DNA of 64,000 nt from Rhynchospora pubera (GCA_028095005.1 CM051461.1:46302812-46366811); one strand, 5' to 3'. Shown: positions 45,893-57,457, counted from the stretch's first letter. A program made the numbers and translations. Notes: generated by a model not told the origin, from the sequence alone.

Positions 45893-47495
45893 CATGAAGC
45901 AATTTATGAAAATAAAACTGACATGCAAGACTGAGCGCTAAATTTCCTATGCTCTTTGCACCTATCAAAAGTCAAAACTATACCAAAATGCAATAATGTG
46001 GTATGACATAAATATATAATTCTTTCCATCTTAATTTGGTATTAAGTTTTAGAGTAGTTAATTATTGATTTATAGAAAACAAAAATATGACAAAAGAAAA
46101 AGAAAAACGTGGAAATGTCAAAAGAAGAAGCAAAGAAAAGAAAAGAAAAAAGAACCGAGCGGAAATTAGTCCTATTCCTATAACGTGTATTTTACCCCGC
46201 TGTAGCGTATATCGCGGATCAAAAACCCCCTGTCGGGTCAGAACGCTATAACTTGAATTTTAATGCCCCTATATATACTGTGGTTTCTATTAAAAAAATA
46301 AATATTGTTTATTAATTTTTTGAATATAAAATTGTTTTTATTAAAAGATTCACGTCAATCTATTGTCTTTTTGTTTGTGTGCATATATTATATAAACCAC
46401 AGTTTGAATCCCTCCAAATGCCTCAGAATTAATTTTTTTATTATTTTTTTTAAAAATATAAAATTTAAAGTTCGAATCTAAACCGTTGATCTTATTCGAT
46501 ATAACTAGTGATGCATTTTCATATAAGTTTTATGAATTTTGAAGTTTATTTGATACTTGATCAAGGGATTGAATATTGAACAAATCTAGTTAAATATGAT
46601 ATATTAATTCTAATTTGTTCATATTTTAGCATCTTGATCAAGTATCAAATAAAAAAAACCTATATGAAAATGTATCGCACATTATATCGAATAAGTTCAA
46701 TGGTTTGAATTTGAAGTTTGGATTTAATATTTTGAAAAAAAAATAACAAAAACGTGAGTTTTGGGACATTTGGGGCATTTAAATTGTGGGCACTCGTACC
46801 CTTCTTATATGGATCAGTCATTTTGAATCAGATTCAGGTGTTTTGATCATGACTCACGGATATTTTTTTGTGATGCATCTCATTGTACCTAAATTCTATA
46901 TATAAATGTTCATTTGTCAATGTGTTAATGTTATTCTAATATATATAACGTTACAATTTGATCCTTTTTAAAACTTGAAATTTCAAAAGGGTCCTCTTAA
47001 GTTCATTTTTCTAGTTCCCTCCAGCAGAATGTTACATATCAAATTCGAATCCTAAAGCCCTGACTATTTTTTCCTCTTATTATCTTTATTATTGTTGTTT
47101 TTTCTTGTATGTTGACTTCACTTTTAATTTGCTCACCGAAAATATGATTATTTGAACGGTTTAATTAAAGACTAATGGGATACATCGAGTTTCGCTCGAT
47201 ACGAAAATTTTACTGACATTTAAGTATCAAATTTGTTGCAACAAACCAAGTTTCAATTAGATATGAACTACTTTAGATTATACTATAGATTATAGAAAAT
47301 GTAAAAAGAGAAAACTATTTTTAATAACTATAAAAAACGCAGTCTCGGCTTTTAGTTTATACTATTGATTATTACGTTTTTTTATTTCGACCTTGTTCAA
47401 CGAAGATTTACACTTTCGACCAAAATTTCTTCTGTTCGGAATTTTATAAGCTTATTATAAATTTCACATCAACGAAACAGCAATTACAATATTTA
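45893..47495. other. AT-rich DNA replacing the NB-ARC core
   Basis: No NB-ARC motif (P-loop, kinase-2, GLPL) is found. On the minus strand CGAGCGAAACTCG followed by ATTAG before a T (about 47171-47200) resembles a divergent Helitron 3' end. Inverted stretches near 46490-46700 (AAATATAAAATTTAAAGTTC with its counterpart) suggest further transposon remains. Confidence 0.4.
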
Positions 47496-48191
47496 TTATA
47501 TATTATAAGCATACCTGTCGTAAACACTTCGTGCGTTAGGCTGCGACAACTCACGAGGTTGGGTATTTGATCCTTCAACATTCTCGCCCAAAGTTTCTCC
47601 ATCGATCTCCCGGATCCTATCGTTGATCTTTTTTATCCTTTTACTTATCTTCCTATTGAATTGGATCCTTCCACGGGGGTTGATCAGTTCTATCAAGCGG
47701 TCAGTATACCGTGGGCTTTCCAAGTGGAAGTCGTCGACAACATCTTCTATCTGGTACGTTACATCCATGCATTGCAATCCCTCACCCATCGCATCATCCG
47801 TCTCTGCACATGTTTTTCGTCGGCATCCCTGATTGCCTTCCAAATACGCTCCCGCTCTGTTCTCAACCTTTCAACATTATCTCTAAGCGCGTCTATGGAC
47901 GCAAAAGTATCATGTGCCTCCTCCACCACCCTGCCGACAGTCAACGAAAATAACTCCATCTAGCTAGCCCGCAGTTTCAGAAATTATAGCTAGCTAGACT
48001 AGAAATATTTGTTATTTCAGAGCTTAGTATGTAAACTGATGGCTTGGATGTTGCTTATAGTTATAGGGCTCAGGCAGAAGATGAAAAGATTAATTAATTA
48101 GCATTCAATTATAACAAATATTAAAATATTAACAAGTTGACTTCGGAAAATTGATTAATACGACGAGCCTGGCGCCTCAGAAGATGACAAG

Positions 48192-48509
48192 TAGACCTGT
48201 CAAAATTCCGTTCCGCACAGTTGTTCCGTTCCGTTCCGTCCGAACGGAACGTTAAATGGAAGAGATTTCAGTTTCGTTTCTGAAAACGGAACGGAAACGG
48301 AATTGAAATTTATAAACGTTTTTACAACGGAAAACGGAATTCCGCTGAAATCAATGGTAAATAAAGGACGGAACGTTAAACGGAATGGAAAATTGTTACG
48401 TTTGACGAAACGGAAAGTTAAACGGAATCAATTTCTATTCCGTCGACTGAAACGGAACGGAAGCGGAACAGGTCTGTTCCGTCTTCCGTTTCAACGTTTG
48501 ACAGGCCTA
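48192..48509. mobile_element. hAT-type MITE built of CGGAACGGAA repeats, 318 bp
   Basis: Starts TAGACCTGTCAAAATTCCG and ends GTTTGACAGGCCTA, with a perfect 8-bp duplication ATGACAAG (48184-48191, 48510-48517). Nearly the whole interior consists of AACGGAACG and CGTTCCGTT motifs in both orientations, the same subterminal motif as in the 37215 element. The frame at 48303-48644 is incidental. Confidence 0.92.
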
Positions 48510-48717
48510 ATGACAAGAAAGATTTGCCATAGGACGCGGCTGAGACAAGTGGCATGTGACTGGACCATGTGGCAAGTGGTAATTGCCTTGTATTTTTTTG
48601 TTTCCCAAGTCATACATCTTTCCGTGATGCCGTGGATGCGCTGAACAGATCGGCTAAGCCCAATTGCTGAAAGCAAGATTTCACAGAATAAATTAGAAGG
48701 GTGATTGGGTCAGATGC

Positions 48718-48959
48718 CAGTGGCAGAGGATGTAAATCTACGTCGAGAAGCGTACGGTTGTGGTTGTGGTTGTGTTTGGATGGGAGTGAGAATAAGAAAA
48801 TAAGAAAAAATAGAAATAAATTTATTATTAAACAATCTAAACTATTTACAAAATTACACACTTATCAATATTTCTTTTCTTATTCCTCTTATTCTCACAC
48901 TATCCAAACGGAGTTGTAGAGAAGGATTATTTATAATCATACCACATCCTCTGCCACTG
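48718..48959. mobile_element. inverted-repeat MITE with another MITE inside
   Basis: Ends are CAGTGGCAGAGGATGT and its exact complement; the perfect inverted repeat extends to 20 bp (48714-48733 and 48944-48963). CAGTG ends suggest hAT, but no 8-bp duplication is clear. A Tourist-like MITE (about 48774-48909) lies inside. The right end directly adjoins the 48967 element. Confidence 0.65.
48774..48909. mobile_element. Tourist-like MITE, about 136 bp
   Basis: Inverted ends GTTTGGATGGGAGTGAGAAT and CTCACACTATCCAAAC (imperfect), with the family's internal stretch AAACAATCTAAACTATTTAC. It is nested in the 48718-48959 element. Confidence 0.65.
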
Positions 48960-48966
48960 GCATTGC

Positions 48967-49225
48967 CAGTGGCGAAGCCAGAAAAAATTTCAATGGGGTT
49001 CAAGTATTAAACTATATATTAGTATTAATGTACAATATCATATTGATAATGAAAATTTTAAATATTGGGGTCAACAATAGAATTACTATTACATTTTATG
49101 GGGTTCAAATATAATATTTCTTAGGAAAATATCAATATCTTACCAAAAATTTAATATAAACAAGTATCTATGAATAAAAAAATGGGTACATTGCACCCCA
49201 TTCTCTCCACTTAGATTCGCCTATG
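48967..49225. mobile_element. hAT-type MITE, 259 bp
   Basis: Starts CAGTGGCGAAGCCAG and ends GATTCGCCTATG, with a perfect 8-bp duplication GGCATTGC (48959-48966, 49226-49233). Non-coding. Confidence 0.88.
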
Positions 49226-49480
49226 GGCATTGCCATGCATGTATGATCTACACGATTATTTAGAATTCCACGACTAGAGCGTAGAGAAGGGATAATTTAT
49301 GATAATATTTGTTTGGTTTCTTATTGATTGTTTATTTGTTTCATGGTCAGATGGAGCTGTCATGTGTACTGGCATCTGCACGTGCCATGTCTAATGTCTT
49401 CATTTCCTCCTTATCTTTGCTTTTATGTTTGGACAACCTCTCCGTACTCTCTAGTAATTAAAATATTATATCTACGGCTT

Positions 49481-49561
49481 TTTTTTTTTTTTTCGGTAAT
49501 GAGCCCGTGGGCATTTCATTCATACATAAAAATCAGTTGTACAATGTCCAACAAAATAAAG
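49481..49561 (-). mobile_element. severely 5'-truncated LINE-like retroposon, 81 bp
   Basis: On the minus strand about 60 bp of unique sequence ends ACGGGCTCATTACCG and is followed by a run of A. It is flanked by a 12-bp duplication TATCTACGGCTT (49469-49480, 49562-49573). Long duplications and a poly(A) tail are the mark of LINE-driven insertion. The frame at 49328-49579 crosses it and is spurious. Confidence 0.8.
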
Positions 49562-49916
49562 TATCTACGGCTTCCTTGACCAAATAAATATATAAATAAA
49601 CAGCTCCCAACGACTTGCCATTAAATATATATATATAAATAAACAGCTCACTTGGTATAGTCACTGATAAGTATTTCTATCTATCTAAATTAAAAGAACC
49701 GGGAATGATAAGGATTATCTCAAGATTCATCGTATTTATCATTTTTGGTAACTCTTTTCTATTTTCGAAAATTATTCCTCTCACGCGTATTTTTTTTTGA
49801 AAATCCAACACTCATTCCTTCCTTCTTTCTGCGTACGTTATTCTCCATCCCCTCTCCCTCCCTCCCGCGTACGTTGTCCCTCCACCCCTCTTCCTTTCCC
49901 CTCCCTCACACTTCAT

Positions 49917-50190
49917 AACCGTTGAAATTACTATACATAAATGTTAAAGTTAATATCGTAATCGTTGAAATTAAATAGATAACTGTTGAAGTTAATATCA
50001 TAATTGTTAAAATTAAATAGATAACTGTTGAAGTTAATATATACAATTGTTGAAATTATTATCGTAACTATTGAAATTAATATATATATTTAATGTATAT
50101 AAATAGAACAATTATATATATTAAGTTCAATAATTATATATATCAACTTCAGCAGTTATGTATATTAACTTCAACAGAGGCGCTGGATAA
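49917..50190. repeat. degenerate AT-rich tandem repeat
   Basis: Repeated GTTGAAATTAATAT-like units, with reverse-complement units (AACTTCAACAG) at the right end, so the array is partly a foldback. The surrounding stretch (about 49690-50400) has GATGATAAAAT-type motifs shared with the array at 44301. Confidence 0.55.
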
Positions 50191-50570
50191 TTAATGATAG
50201 TTGATATGTAATTGTTGAAATTAGAAGCGAAGCACAAGGGTGGGGGAACGGGAGCGAAGCATAAGGTGCAGGAATACACGCGGATGATCCTTGTCAAAAA
50301 TAGAAAACGCGTTATCATCCCATCATTCCCTGGAACCCTCATTAATTAACAAACTTTCTCATTAATAGAAGAAGAATGATGGAAATGATAAAATATTGGA
50401 ATGGTCTTAAGCGCAATTTCGTAAAAGAACGACTCGGTGATGAAAGTGACTCCCCAACATGTCACCACCTACGAATTTTAATCATTTTATTAAGGCCGAA
50501 TTACCAATCAATTTACCAATTTACACTTGAAATTCTTTTTCTTTCTGGGGCTACTTTGCTTTATGTTTAA

Positions 50571-50600
50571 CTAGCTTTAGATTCGCGCTTCGCACGATGA
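50571..50600 (-). mobile_element. Helitron 3' terminus
   Basis: Minus strand: TCGTGCGAAGCGCGA hairpin (6-bp stem, GAA loop), a short spacer and CTAG before a T (50571). The element extends to the right into 50.6-51.6 kb AT-rich DNA. The 5' end was not found. Confidence 0.6.
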
Positions 50601-51642
50601 GAGGAGTTCTAAGGCTAATTTATAATTTTTATAAGGACTAGAATTATGATTGTAAATATTTGAATAAATACCAAATTATCTTACAATTGATCTTCTGATT
50701 GTAATTAATTACATAGTTTTGTATGTGTGCCATTTATAATATATTTATCATTTATATCAGAAATATTTTTATGGAGATTTTTAATTTCAAGAGACCTTAA
50801 TTGTCTCTATCATTTTTAATATATAGAAAGTGAAGGGTGACATGTAATCATTAAATATTTTTGTTAAAAAGTGTAAGAATTATGAGAACAAAACCAACTG
50901 TGTTCATCTTGGACAAAACCAACTATCTTAAAATTTTTTCATGTTTTACCAATTTGATCAAATTTTATTTTTTTATTATCGATAATCAATAATTGAATAC
51001 CAATAAAATTAAATACTATCTTACAAATAATTTAAATTACTTAGCAACAATGGATTTCTATATTTACTATTAATATAAAATTTGATGAAAAAATTATTTT
51101 TAAAAAATCACCACATATTTTAAAAATTATGCAGTTCTATAAAATTTGCAAATTTTAAAAAAGATGAAAATTCCTAAAAATATAGAAAAAATTCAATATC
51201 ATTGGATCAACATAATTTTGTATGCAGACATGTAAAATTTAATAAAAAAAGTAAATTTAGGACTATATGTCAGCAATCCAACATTTAAAATACTATTATG
51301 AAAATTTACAGAAATGAAAAATTATATAAAATATTGCAAAAGTATAAAATCTAAAAGGTTCATATCATTAGATTTTTGTATAATATTTTTATGATGTATA
51401 GAAATTTATACATCAACATATTTTGGAAATGTTTGGAAATAATTAAAAGTAGAATTATATTTTATGAATTAATATAATTTAGTAATCATATTTAAAAATA
51501 TTTAGAACTCTATAATTATTAAATTCTATATTTTTGTGATGAAAGATATAAATTTTTTTGCAGCCAATTAAATTAATAATTAATATCAACAAAATTTAAA
51601 CATACGTATATTTTATATTGCACAAAATTATATGGTTATAAC
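50601..51642. other. AT-rich DNA, probably Helitron interior
   Basis: Very AT-rich, no gene seen. It is likely part of the Helitron whose 3' end is at 50571. Confidence 0.4.
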
Positions 51643-52531
51643 CAGGGGCGAAGCTAGATGGAGAAAGGTGGGTCCATGGACCCACCTCAAAAAAAATATT
51701 TTCTTAATAGTATATTTGATGTAATTAAAAACAAAGGTCACAAGAAATTAGAGATCCATCTCAAAAATTTAAAGGACCCAGCTAGACATATCGTGTTTGA
51801 TTTGAATTGTATAACGACGTCTAAAAAATCGCATAGGGATTCAGGTAGCATTTGATCCCGACTAATCGTCTTCTTCCTTCATCCCCAATTAATTTTATTA
51901 AGACAAAATTTAGAATAGAATGGAATATTTAGATAAATAATTATTTGTAGCATATATATACTAGCGTGAATCTCGTGCATTGCAGGATTCGTCTATATAA
52001 TATTTTGTGAACTTTAGGACATAATAAACAAAAGCTACCACATAAGATAAAAAATGCAATTAGGATATTATATAAAAACTGTCAGTAAAAATCATAAATA
52101 CTATTTTTGTCAAAACAAATTTCGAGCGCCACAAAAGATAAGAAATATTGTGGTTTGAATAGTGGCCAAATTCCTCTGTATGCCTCATATCTTTATATAT
52201 CTATAATATAGAAAAAAAATGTTCAATAAGTTTCTAATGAACCTATTATGTAAAATTATGAGAAAAATAAAAATTCATAGGAAATTGTTGTATTTTTTTA
52301 TTGTCTTGATTTTTGAATTATTATTTTGTATATTAAATATATTATTTTAGATTTTCTATTATTACTATAAAATATATTTAATTTCTCATGAATTTTTTAT
52401 ATCACATTATTTAGAGTTCTTTATTTAAAAAATATTATTATACTATGTCTATATTAAAAGTTACATCATACATAAATTTTCAGAAAAAAAATTACGGGTC
52501 TTGCTAACACGAAATACTGGTTTCGCCACTG
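51643..52531. mobile_element. hAT-type element with a Helitron inside, 889 bp
   Basis: Starts CAGGGGCGAAGC and ends GGTTTCGCCACTG, with a perfect 8-bp duplication GTTATAAC (51635-51642, 52532-52539). Inside, at 51961, minus-strand CTAG preceded by GAATC...GATTC pairing looks like a Helitron 3' end before a T. The small frame at 51658-51855 is part of the element and not a known protein. The element itself sits in very AT-rich DNA. Confidence 0.85.
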
Positions 52532-52539
52532 GTTATAAC

Positions 52540-53430
52540 CTTATATTAAAAATAGCTCTATGGCATGAATAAATTTTTCATAAATTTAAAAATATTTATA
52601 TAAAAATTTATAAAGTCATAAATTCCTTTAAATAATTAAAAACCTATTGAAATTTATGGAATTATGGGGATTCAATTCTATGAGATTGAAAAAATTATTT
52701 AAAATATTATAAGTCTATAATTATAAAATTTCATGTCACTAAATTCTTCATATATCTTTGAGTATGCACATAAATTTCCATAGCCTAATAATTTTTCCAA
52801 ATTCTTGAAACAATTAAAAAACATAACTATAATAGAAAAAAATTTATGAGATTAAGAAAATTATTTAAAATATTTTCTAATTCTATAGTTAAAAAATTAT
52901 ATAATTAAATTTAACATATTTTTGTGAGCTTTCATATAAATTTTTATCACCAAATAATTTTTTGAAGGGATCATAACAATTTAAAAATACAACTATATTT
53001 GATCTGAAATTTTAGAAATAGAGGCTCAATTTCAGAAAAATAGAAATGATGGTAGTTGGAGACATTATGATGACATCATCAATGTTATAGTAGAAAAACT
53101 CTTTTGAGTTGGAGTATTTATAGATTATCTGAATTCTGAAACGTCTCAGAGGAGAGTTTCGGTACCTTTTTCCCAAACAATTTATTGCCTACGGGCTTGC
53201 GGTTGCCCAAAATAAAAGTAAAAAATAAAAAATAACACTTCATTTTTATTTTAATTTTGTTAAATTTAAAATTTAAATATCAAATTAAAAATAAATATCA
53301 TTACTGTTTTAATATTATTTTATATTTTTCCGGCATTCAGCATTCCATATTTATATAGTTTTACCTCACAAATCAATTAAGGCCCTAAATAGGCCTAATT
53401 TCCTAAAATTAATCAATTTTCTATTGAAGG
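52540..53430. other. very AT-rich intergenic, no gene seen
   Basis: Low-complexity AT-rich sequence with no supported frame. It resembles 50.6-51.6 kb and may be the continuation of the same Helitron. Confidence 0.4.
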
Positions 53431-54641
53431 CCTAGATGTAGCGTTGAAAACGCAAGACGTTTCAATTGTTATTACGTTTCGTTTCGTTCGAAACACAACG
53501 AAACGGTTACACATTTCAGTTTAGGTTAAGAAATGGAACAGTCAACGAAAATAGAATTTCAGTTTCGTCTCTGAACGAAACGAACCTGTTTCGTGATCGT
53601 CATTTCGACCGTTTCGTTTTAAATTCTACAGCGCTATTATTGTTTGATTGCAGAAAAGACGGGGGCGGAGAGAACAAGGTTTCGATAAAAACCTAATTTG
53701 TGCCGCTTATGAGCTCATCTCTGTCGGATCTCCTTCTCCGATCAATCTATTTCTCTTCATCTGTCTTCTCCGATCATGAATCCGAGGCGATTTCTTCGAC
53801 TTCATGGCGATTCATCTCTCCCAATCAAACCCTAACCTCCCACCACCTCCATCTCCCTCTCTCTTCTCCGATTACCCTGCCTCTCACCTCCGATCCAATC
53901 CCATCTAATCCGTCTATCGCTCCTCCTTCTATCCCTCTCCCTTTTTCTTATTGACTTTATTCCAGACAACTCATCCCTCCACCTCACTCACCTCCCAAAT
54001 CCCTCTCCCTCTTCACTGCTTCACAGCTGCTCACCCAACTCACCCCTCCACCTGCACCAGCTCCAACTCCAACTCCTCTTCTGTTCTGACCAGGCAGCTT
54101 TTCCCCTTTGTAGCATTCATTGTTGGAAGCTTTCCTTTCTTTGTCTCGAGCTGATTTATGTAGATTAGGAGATATCATCCTAAATTGTTAATATGTGCCT
54201 TTATTTGTGCATTTGTTGCGAGGTGTTTGCTGATCCAGGGTATCACCCAGCTTAAGTTCCAGAAGAACAAGAGGTCTGTTGCTAAGGAAAGATCAGCTTG
54301 ATTCTGGCAATTAATTGTGCATTTTGTCGGATTGATCTGTAAAATAATTATCAAAGTTCGCATATTTTGAATCATTGTTTTTATATCTTCAATGTATTGG
54401 ATGTTTTGAATAATGATCAATGTATTGGATATTATTTTGATATGTAAAAACGGTTGAGAAGAAAATTAAACGGTTAATCGTTTTGATTGCTCAATTTGAA
54501 CGTGATGATTAACGCAACAAAAAATTATTGCGTTTAAAGGATCGAACGCAAGGTGCAAAAGACGAAATATTTTCGTCCCATGACGCAACGATCAACGTAA
54601 GATTGCAGTTTCGTGATCGTTTAAGATGTTATGCAGGCCTA
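53431..54641. mobile_element. probable hAT-like element, diverged ends
   Basis: The left side starts TAGATGTAGCGTTGAAAACG and is rich in CGTTTCGTTTCG and CGAAACGG motifs. The right side ends ATGCAGGCCTA, like the TAGGCCTG end of the 48192 element. The middle has CT/AC-rich Ser/Pro frames (53700-54178), similar in style to the 37215 element. I found no 8-bp duplication, so limits are approximate. The right end abuts a gene fragment. Confidence 0.45.
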
Positions 54642-54960
54642 CCTAGCTGGAACTGAGATAGGGAACTACTTCAATGGAGTTGTGTGCAACAGTTCTTGAG
54701 GCAACTCCCGCCTTTTCGACATGAGCATGATCAGCCGTTCATTGATCCTAATTAGATTCGGAATTCAGTGCACTTGAGTGAAATTTGTGTTGATTTTGAA
54801 AAAAAATTCGGAAAATTGGAGTTTTACAGTCATTAATTTGCGAGAGAATTCTCATGTTTATTATTTCTATTTATCAGACTAACCATTTGCTGGAGTTTTC
54901 TAATTTTTAGTATATATGCTTACTGAAATGAATTATTATCAAGTTTGGTGAAGATTCCTA
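54634..54960 (+). pseudogene. partial copy of the first exon and intron of the 60428 gene
   Basis: Corresponds to about 60603-60920, from inside exon 1 across the splice site into intron 1 (TATATGCTTACTGAAATGAA is shared by both). The coding part has an inserted TG (GTTGTGTGCAACAG), a TGA where the gene has TCA, and a 2-base loss further on. It also lacks the GTAGGT donor. The copy lacks the start codon and all later exons. It lies 6 kb upstream of the parent in the same orientation. Confidence 0.9.
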
Positions 54961-56412
54961 GAACTAGTATATGCTTCCTTGTTCCCTTATATCATCGCCT
55001 CTTAACTGCGTGAGTCGTTTGCTTCTACTTTCCTTTTTGCTCGTTTAGGCATTTTGTCAAACACCTTCTGGTTGTATACCCTAATCTCATACGCTAATTC
55101 GTTCACAAAGATTAATGATTAAAATGATGAATGATGTAGTACTGTACGATATCAGTACAATAATAACTGGTACTGACTCGATGGAGACCTGTTATTTGTA
55201 TCATTAATTTTGACCCAATTAATTTGGTAAATTTTCATCAAATTCTTTTAGCAAGTTGTTCGTGATGGGTTTGGCATGTAATGACCATATGGGATTTCCT
55301 CTTGGTTTGCATTCAGTGTGATTTGATATCAGCTATACTAACATATTTGTTGAAATTGAGACATAGCCTGGAGCAGTATATGTTTCCCACAACCTGAAAT
55401 TCAATTTGCCTATGTATGTATTGTAGGAGATGAGGTAGCAGCTGAAGCTCAGGCTATTAACATCAGACAAATAAAGCAATTTATGTACATAACATACTAG
55501 CATTGTCTGCTCTTTTGTAACTTGAGAATGCCCACTAGTGGTCCATGTAGTCTGTTCAAAGACGAGGCTGCATGTTTTCACCAAGAGTATGTTTTGTTTT
55601 CTTTGGTTTTATTTTTGTCAATAGAATCCAGAATAAAAGAATGCAAAAAAATTAGTGAAAAGATTAAGTTTTTCCAAGGTTTGTCTGGTACAAATTAAGA
55701 ATATACCTCATTAATTTGGGGCACCAGTATGGCAGTATGTTCATTCAATTTGGTACGAAGGCCTTGTAATATGACTCGGATCCCTATCATGTGCCGCGCG
55801 GCACCATGCCGCGCATCAATCCGAGCCGTACGATCCGATCTTGACGGTTAGATTTTTCAGGTCTTACAATCAGGTTACATACACGGAACTCCCTTATTCA
55901 TTGGATTTAATTTGAACGGTCTGGATTTCTGCGCTGCACGGTGTCGCGCGGCACAGGATTTGGTTCCATCTGACTCTGGTATATTTTCGTGCTATGTGCC
56001 CACGGGCTGTTGTGGGAAAAAAAAATTTCCAAGCATCACTGACACCGCCCTCGTGCTGTACCGTCTGCACAGGATGACTGTCTCGCGAACACTTAGCCTC
56101 CGCAACGGGTCAAAAATAAACTGTCAAAGATCCGATTCGCGGAGGCTGTTTATGAGCGTACGCATGGGATCATGCTGACACCCATGTGGTCTCGATAGGA
56201 GAAACGGCTAAGTGGCTAAGTGGACTTTTTATTTTGGTGCGGCAAATTCTTGTATGATTTCGTATATTTGTCCTTTATTATGTAACCACATACTCAGCCA
56301 CTGCAACAGAAAATCCGGCTAAAAATATTGTTTGAAGAACTGTTCGCAAACAGTGTTGGATCCGGATTTTGAACCCGGATCCTCACTGCATATTAATATA
56401 TGTTTTGATTTT
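54961..56412. other. intergenic with a GC-rich palindromic patch
   Basis: Mostly anonymous. Around 55788-55815 and 55933-55970, GTGCCGCGCGGCAC-type motifs face each other with GGATCC/GGTTCC flanks, likely the ends of another small inverted-repeat element (about 55776-55980). The frame at 55912-56178 crosses it and is not supported. Confidence 0.4.
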
Positions 56413-56770
56413 AATGGCCAGCACGTGCCATCAATTTTCTATCGGCTCGTTTTTCGAAATTCAAAAGTCAAACGATCGATCCAAACCGTTTAAGTTGATC
56501 AAAATCAAAATATTGAAATATCTTTGGATACCAAATTTTATATTTTTTCGAATTTTTTTTACTATTTATTATGATATTTTCAAATTGGAGGACCTGAAAT
56601 ACTCTAATCATAATGTTTTTAAAAATATCATAATAAATAGCAAAAAAATTTGAAAAAAATATAAAATTTGGTCTCCAAAGATATTTCAATATGGAGAACA
56701 ACTTGAATGGTTTGGATTGACCGTTTGAGTTTTGGATCTCGAAGAATGACTTGATGGCACGTTAGCCATT
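56413..56770. mobile_element. foldback MITE, about 358 bp
   Basis: Almost the entire unit is one imperfect palindrome. The ends are ATGGCCAGCACGTGCCATCA and TTGATGGCACGTTAGCCAT, and inner arms about 56512-56580 and 56625-56693 share ACTATTTATTATGATATTTT. The two strands give similar frames, which shows the symmetry rather than coding. A related single arm lies near 43480-43570. A CT microsatellite follows. Confidence 0.8.
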
Positions 56771-57368
56771 CTCTCTCTCTCTCTCTCTTTCTCTCTCATA
56801 TATATATATAGTGAAAGTTTAATATGCACTATAGTGCATAGGCAATTCTATGCACTGCGAAACTTTTCGGAGATATTTTTGTAAATTGACAAATTTAATT
56901 TAACCAATCTAATCTTCATATTGAATCTCAATGCAAATCAAATTTTACAATTTTTTAGATTTACTTACTATTTTTTTCGAATTTTTTAAAACATGTCATT
57001 TTTGAAATATTATAAATAGTACAACGTTCCAATAATATCATTGGAGAATTAGAGATGGAATGGTAAAGCGTACCTCCATGACATCAATCCTTGGAAAATC
57101 TTAGGGCGAAAATATAAAACCAGAACCATAAAAGAGGGCAGAAAATGGGTTAACGAACGAAAAAAAGATAAAAAAGATCAAAGCTAGGATCCGCCAGATC
57201 GATGACGATAGAAAACAATTTGGCCCAAAAAAGATCAATGACAGTATCCAGCCACACAGGTACCCGAAATTATTTTATATAGGAATTCAGACGCAAAAAA
57301 TTTTAATAGAAAAAATTATTATTATTATTTTTAATAAAAAGAAAGTTCGAATGCGTTTTATAAAAGCG

Positions 57369-57457
57369 TACAGTCTCTCTCCTTCCTACCCGTTTATAAA
57401 ACGCGCTCGAAGGCTTCGAACGTGTTTTATAAACGAGTAAGAAGGAGAGAGACTGTA
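57369..57457. repeat. 89-bp palindrome, left arm
   Basis: Runs from TACAGTCTCTCTCCTT to AAGGAGAGAGACTGTA with the centre in GAAGGCTTC. The inner part is CGTTTATAAAACGCG and its near complement. The equivalent on the right arm is 58498-58588; smaller ones without the CTCTCT flanks are at 57497-57549 and 58409-58460. Confidence 0.85.

Larger units (their letters stand above)
41630..47959 (-). pseudogene. CC-NB-LRR resistance gene, degenerate
   Basis: Intracellular immune receptor family. The start ATG is at 47959. Residues from 47959 to 47496 form the Rx-type coiled coil with EDVVDDF (EDVID motif), but a frameshift near 47765 splits it. The whole nucleotide-binding core (P-loop to the middle of NB-ARC) is absent; 45126-47495 holds unrelated AT-rich DNA and transposons. 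The ARC2 part is at 45125-44902 (CFLYFAAFPEDFEI, RIWIAEQLIP). It ends in AG|GTAACT, which joins in phase through a 1,860-bp intron to 43041 (CAG|GAAC). The MHD site there is changed (CRISDDTLKSLAI). The LRR region runs to 41630 over five frames (43041-42612, 42607-42422, 42435-42157, 42179-41964, 41983-41630), so several further indels exist. The C-terminal LRRs (RLNIRLCPLLIMPPE) are typical. It cannot make a working receptor. Confidence 0.88.

Noticed and set aside
53700..54178. Ser/Pro-rich frames on both strands
   Set aside because: Simple CT/CA-rich composition inside a probable transposon, with no domain.
56468..56701. Two similar frames on opposite strands (about 77-94 codons)
   Set aside because: The similarity reflects the palindromic DNA of a foldback element.
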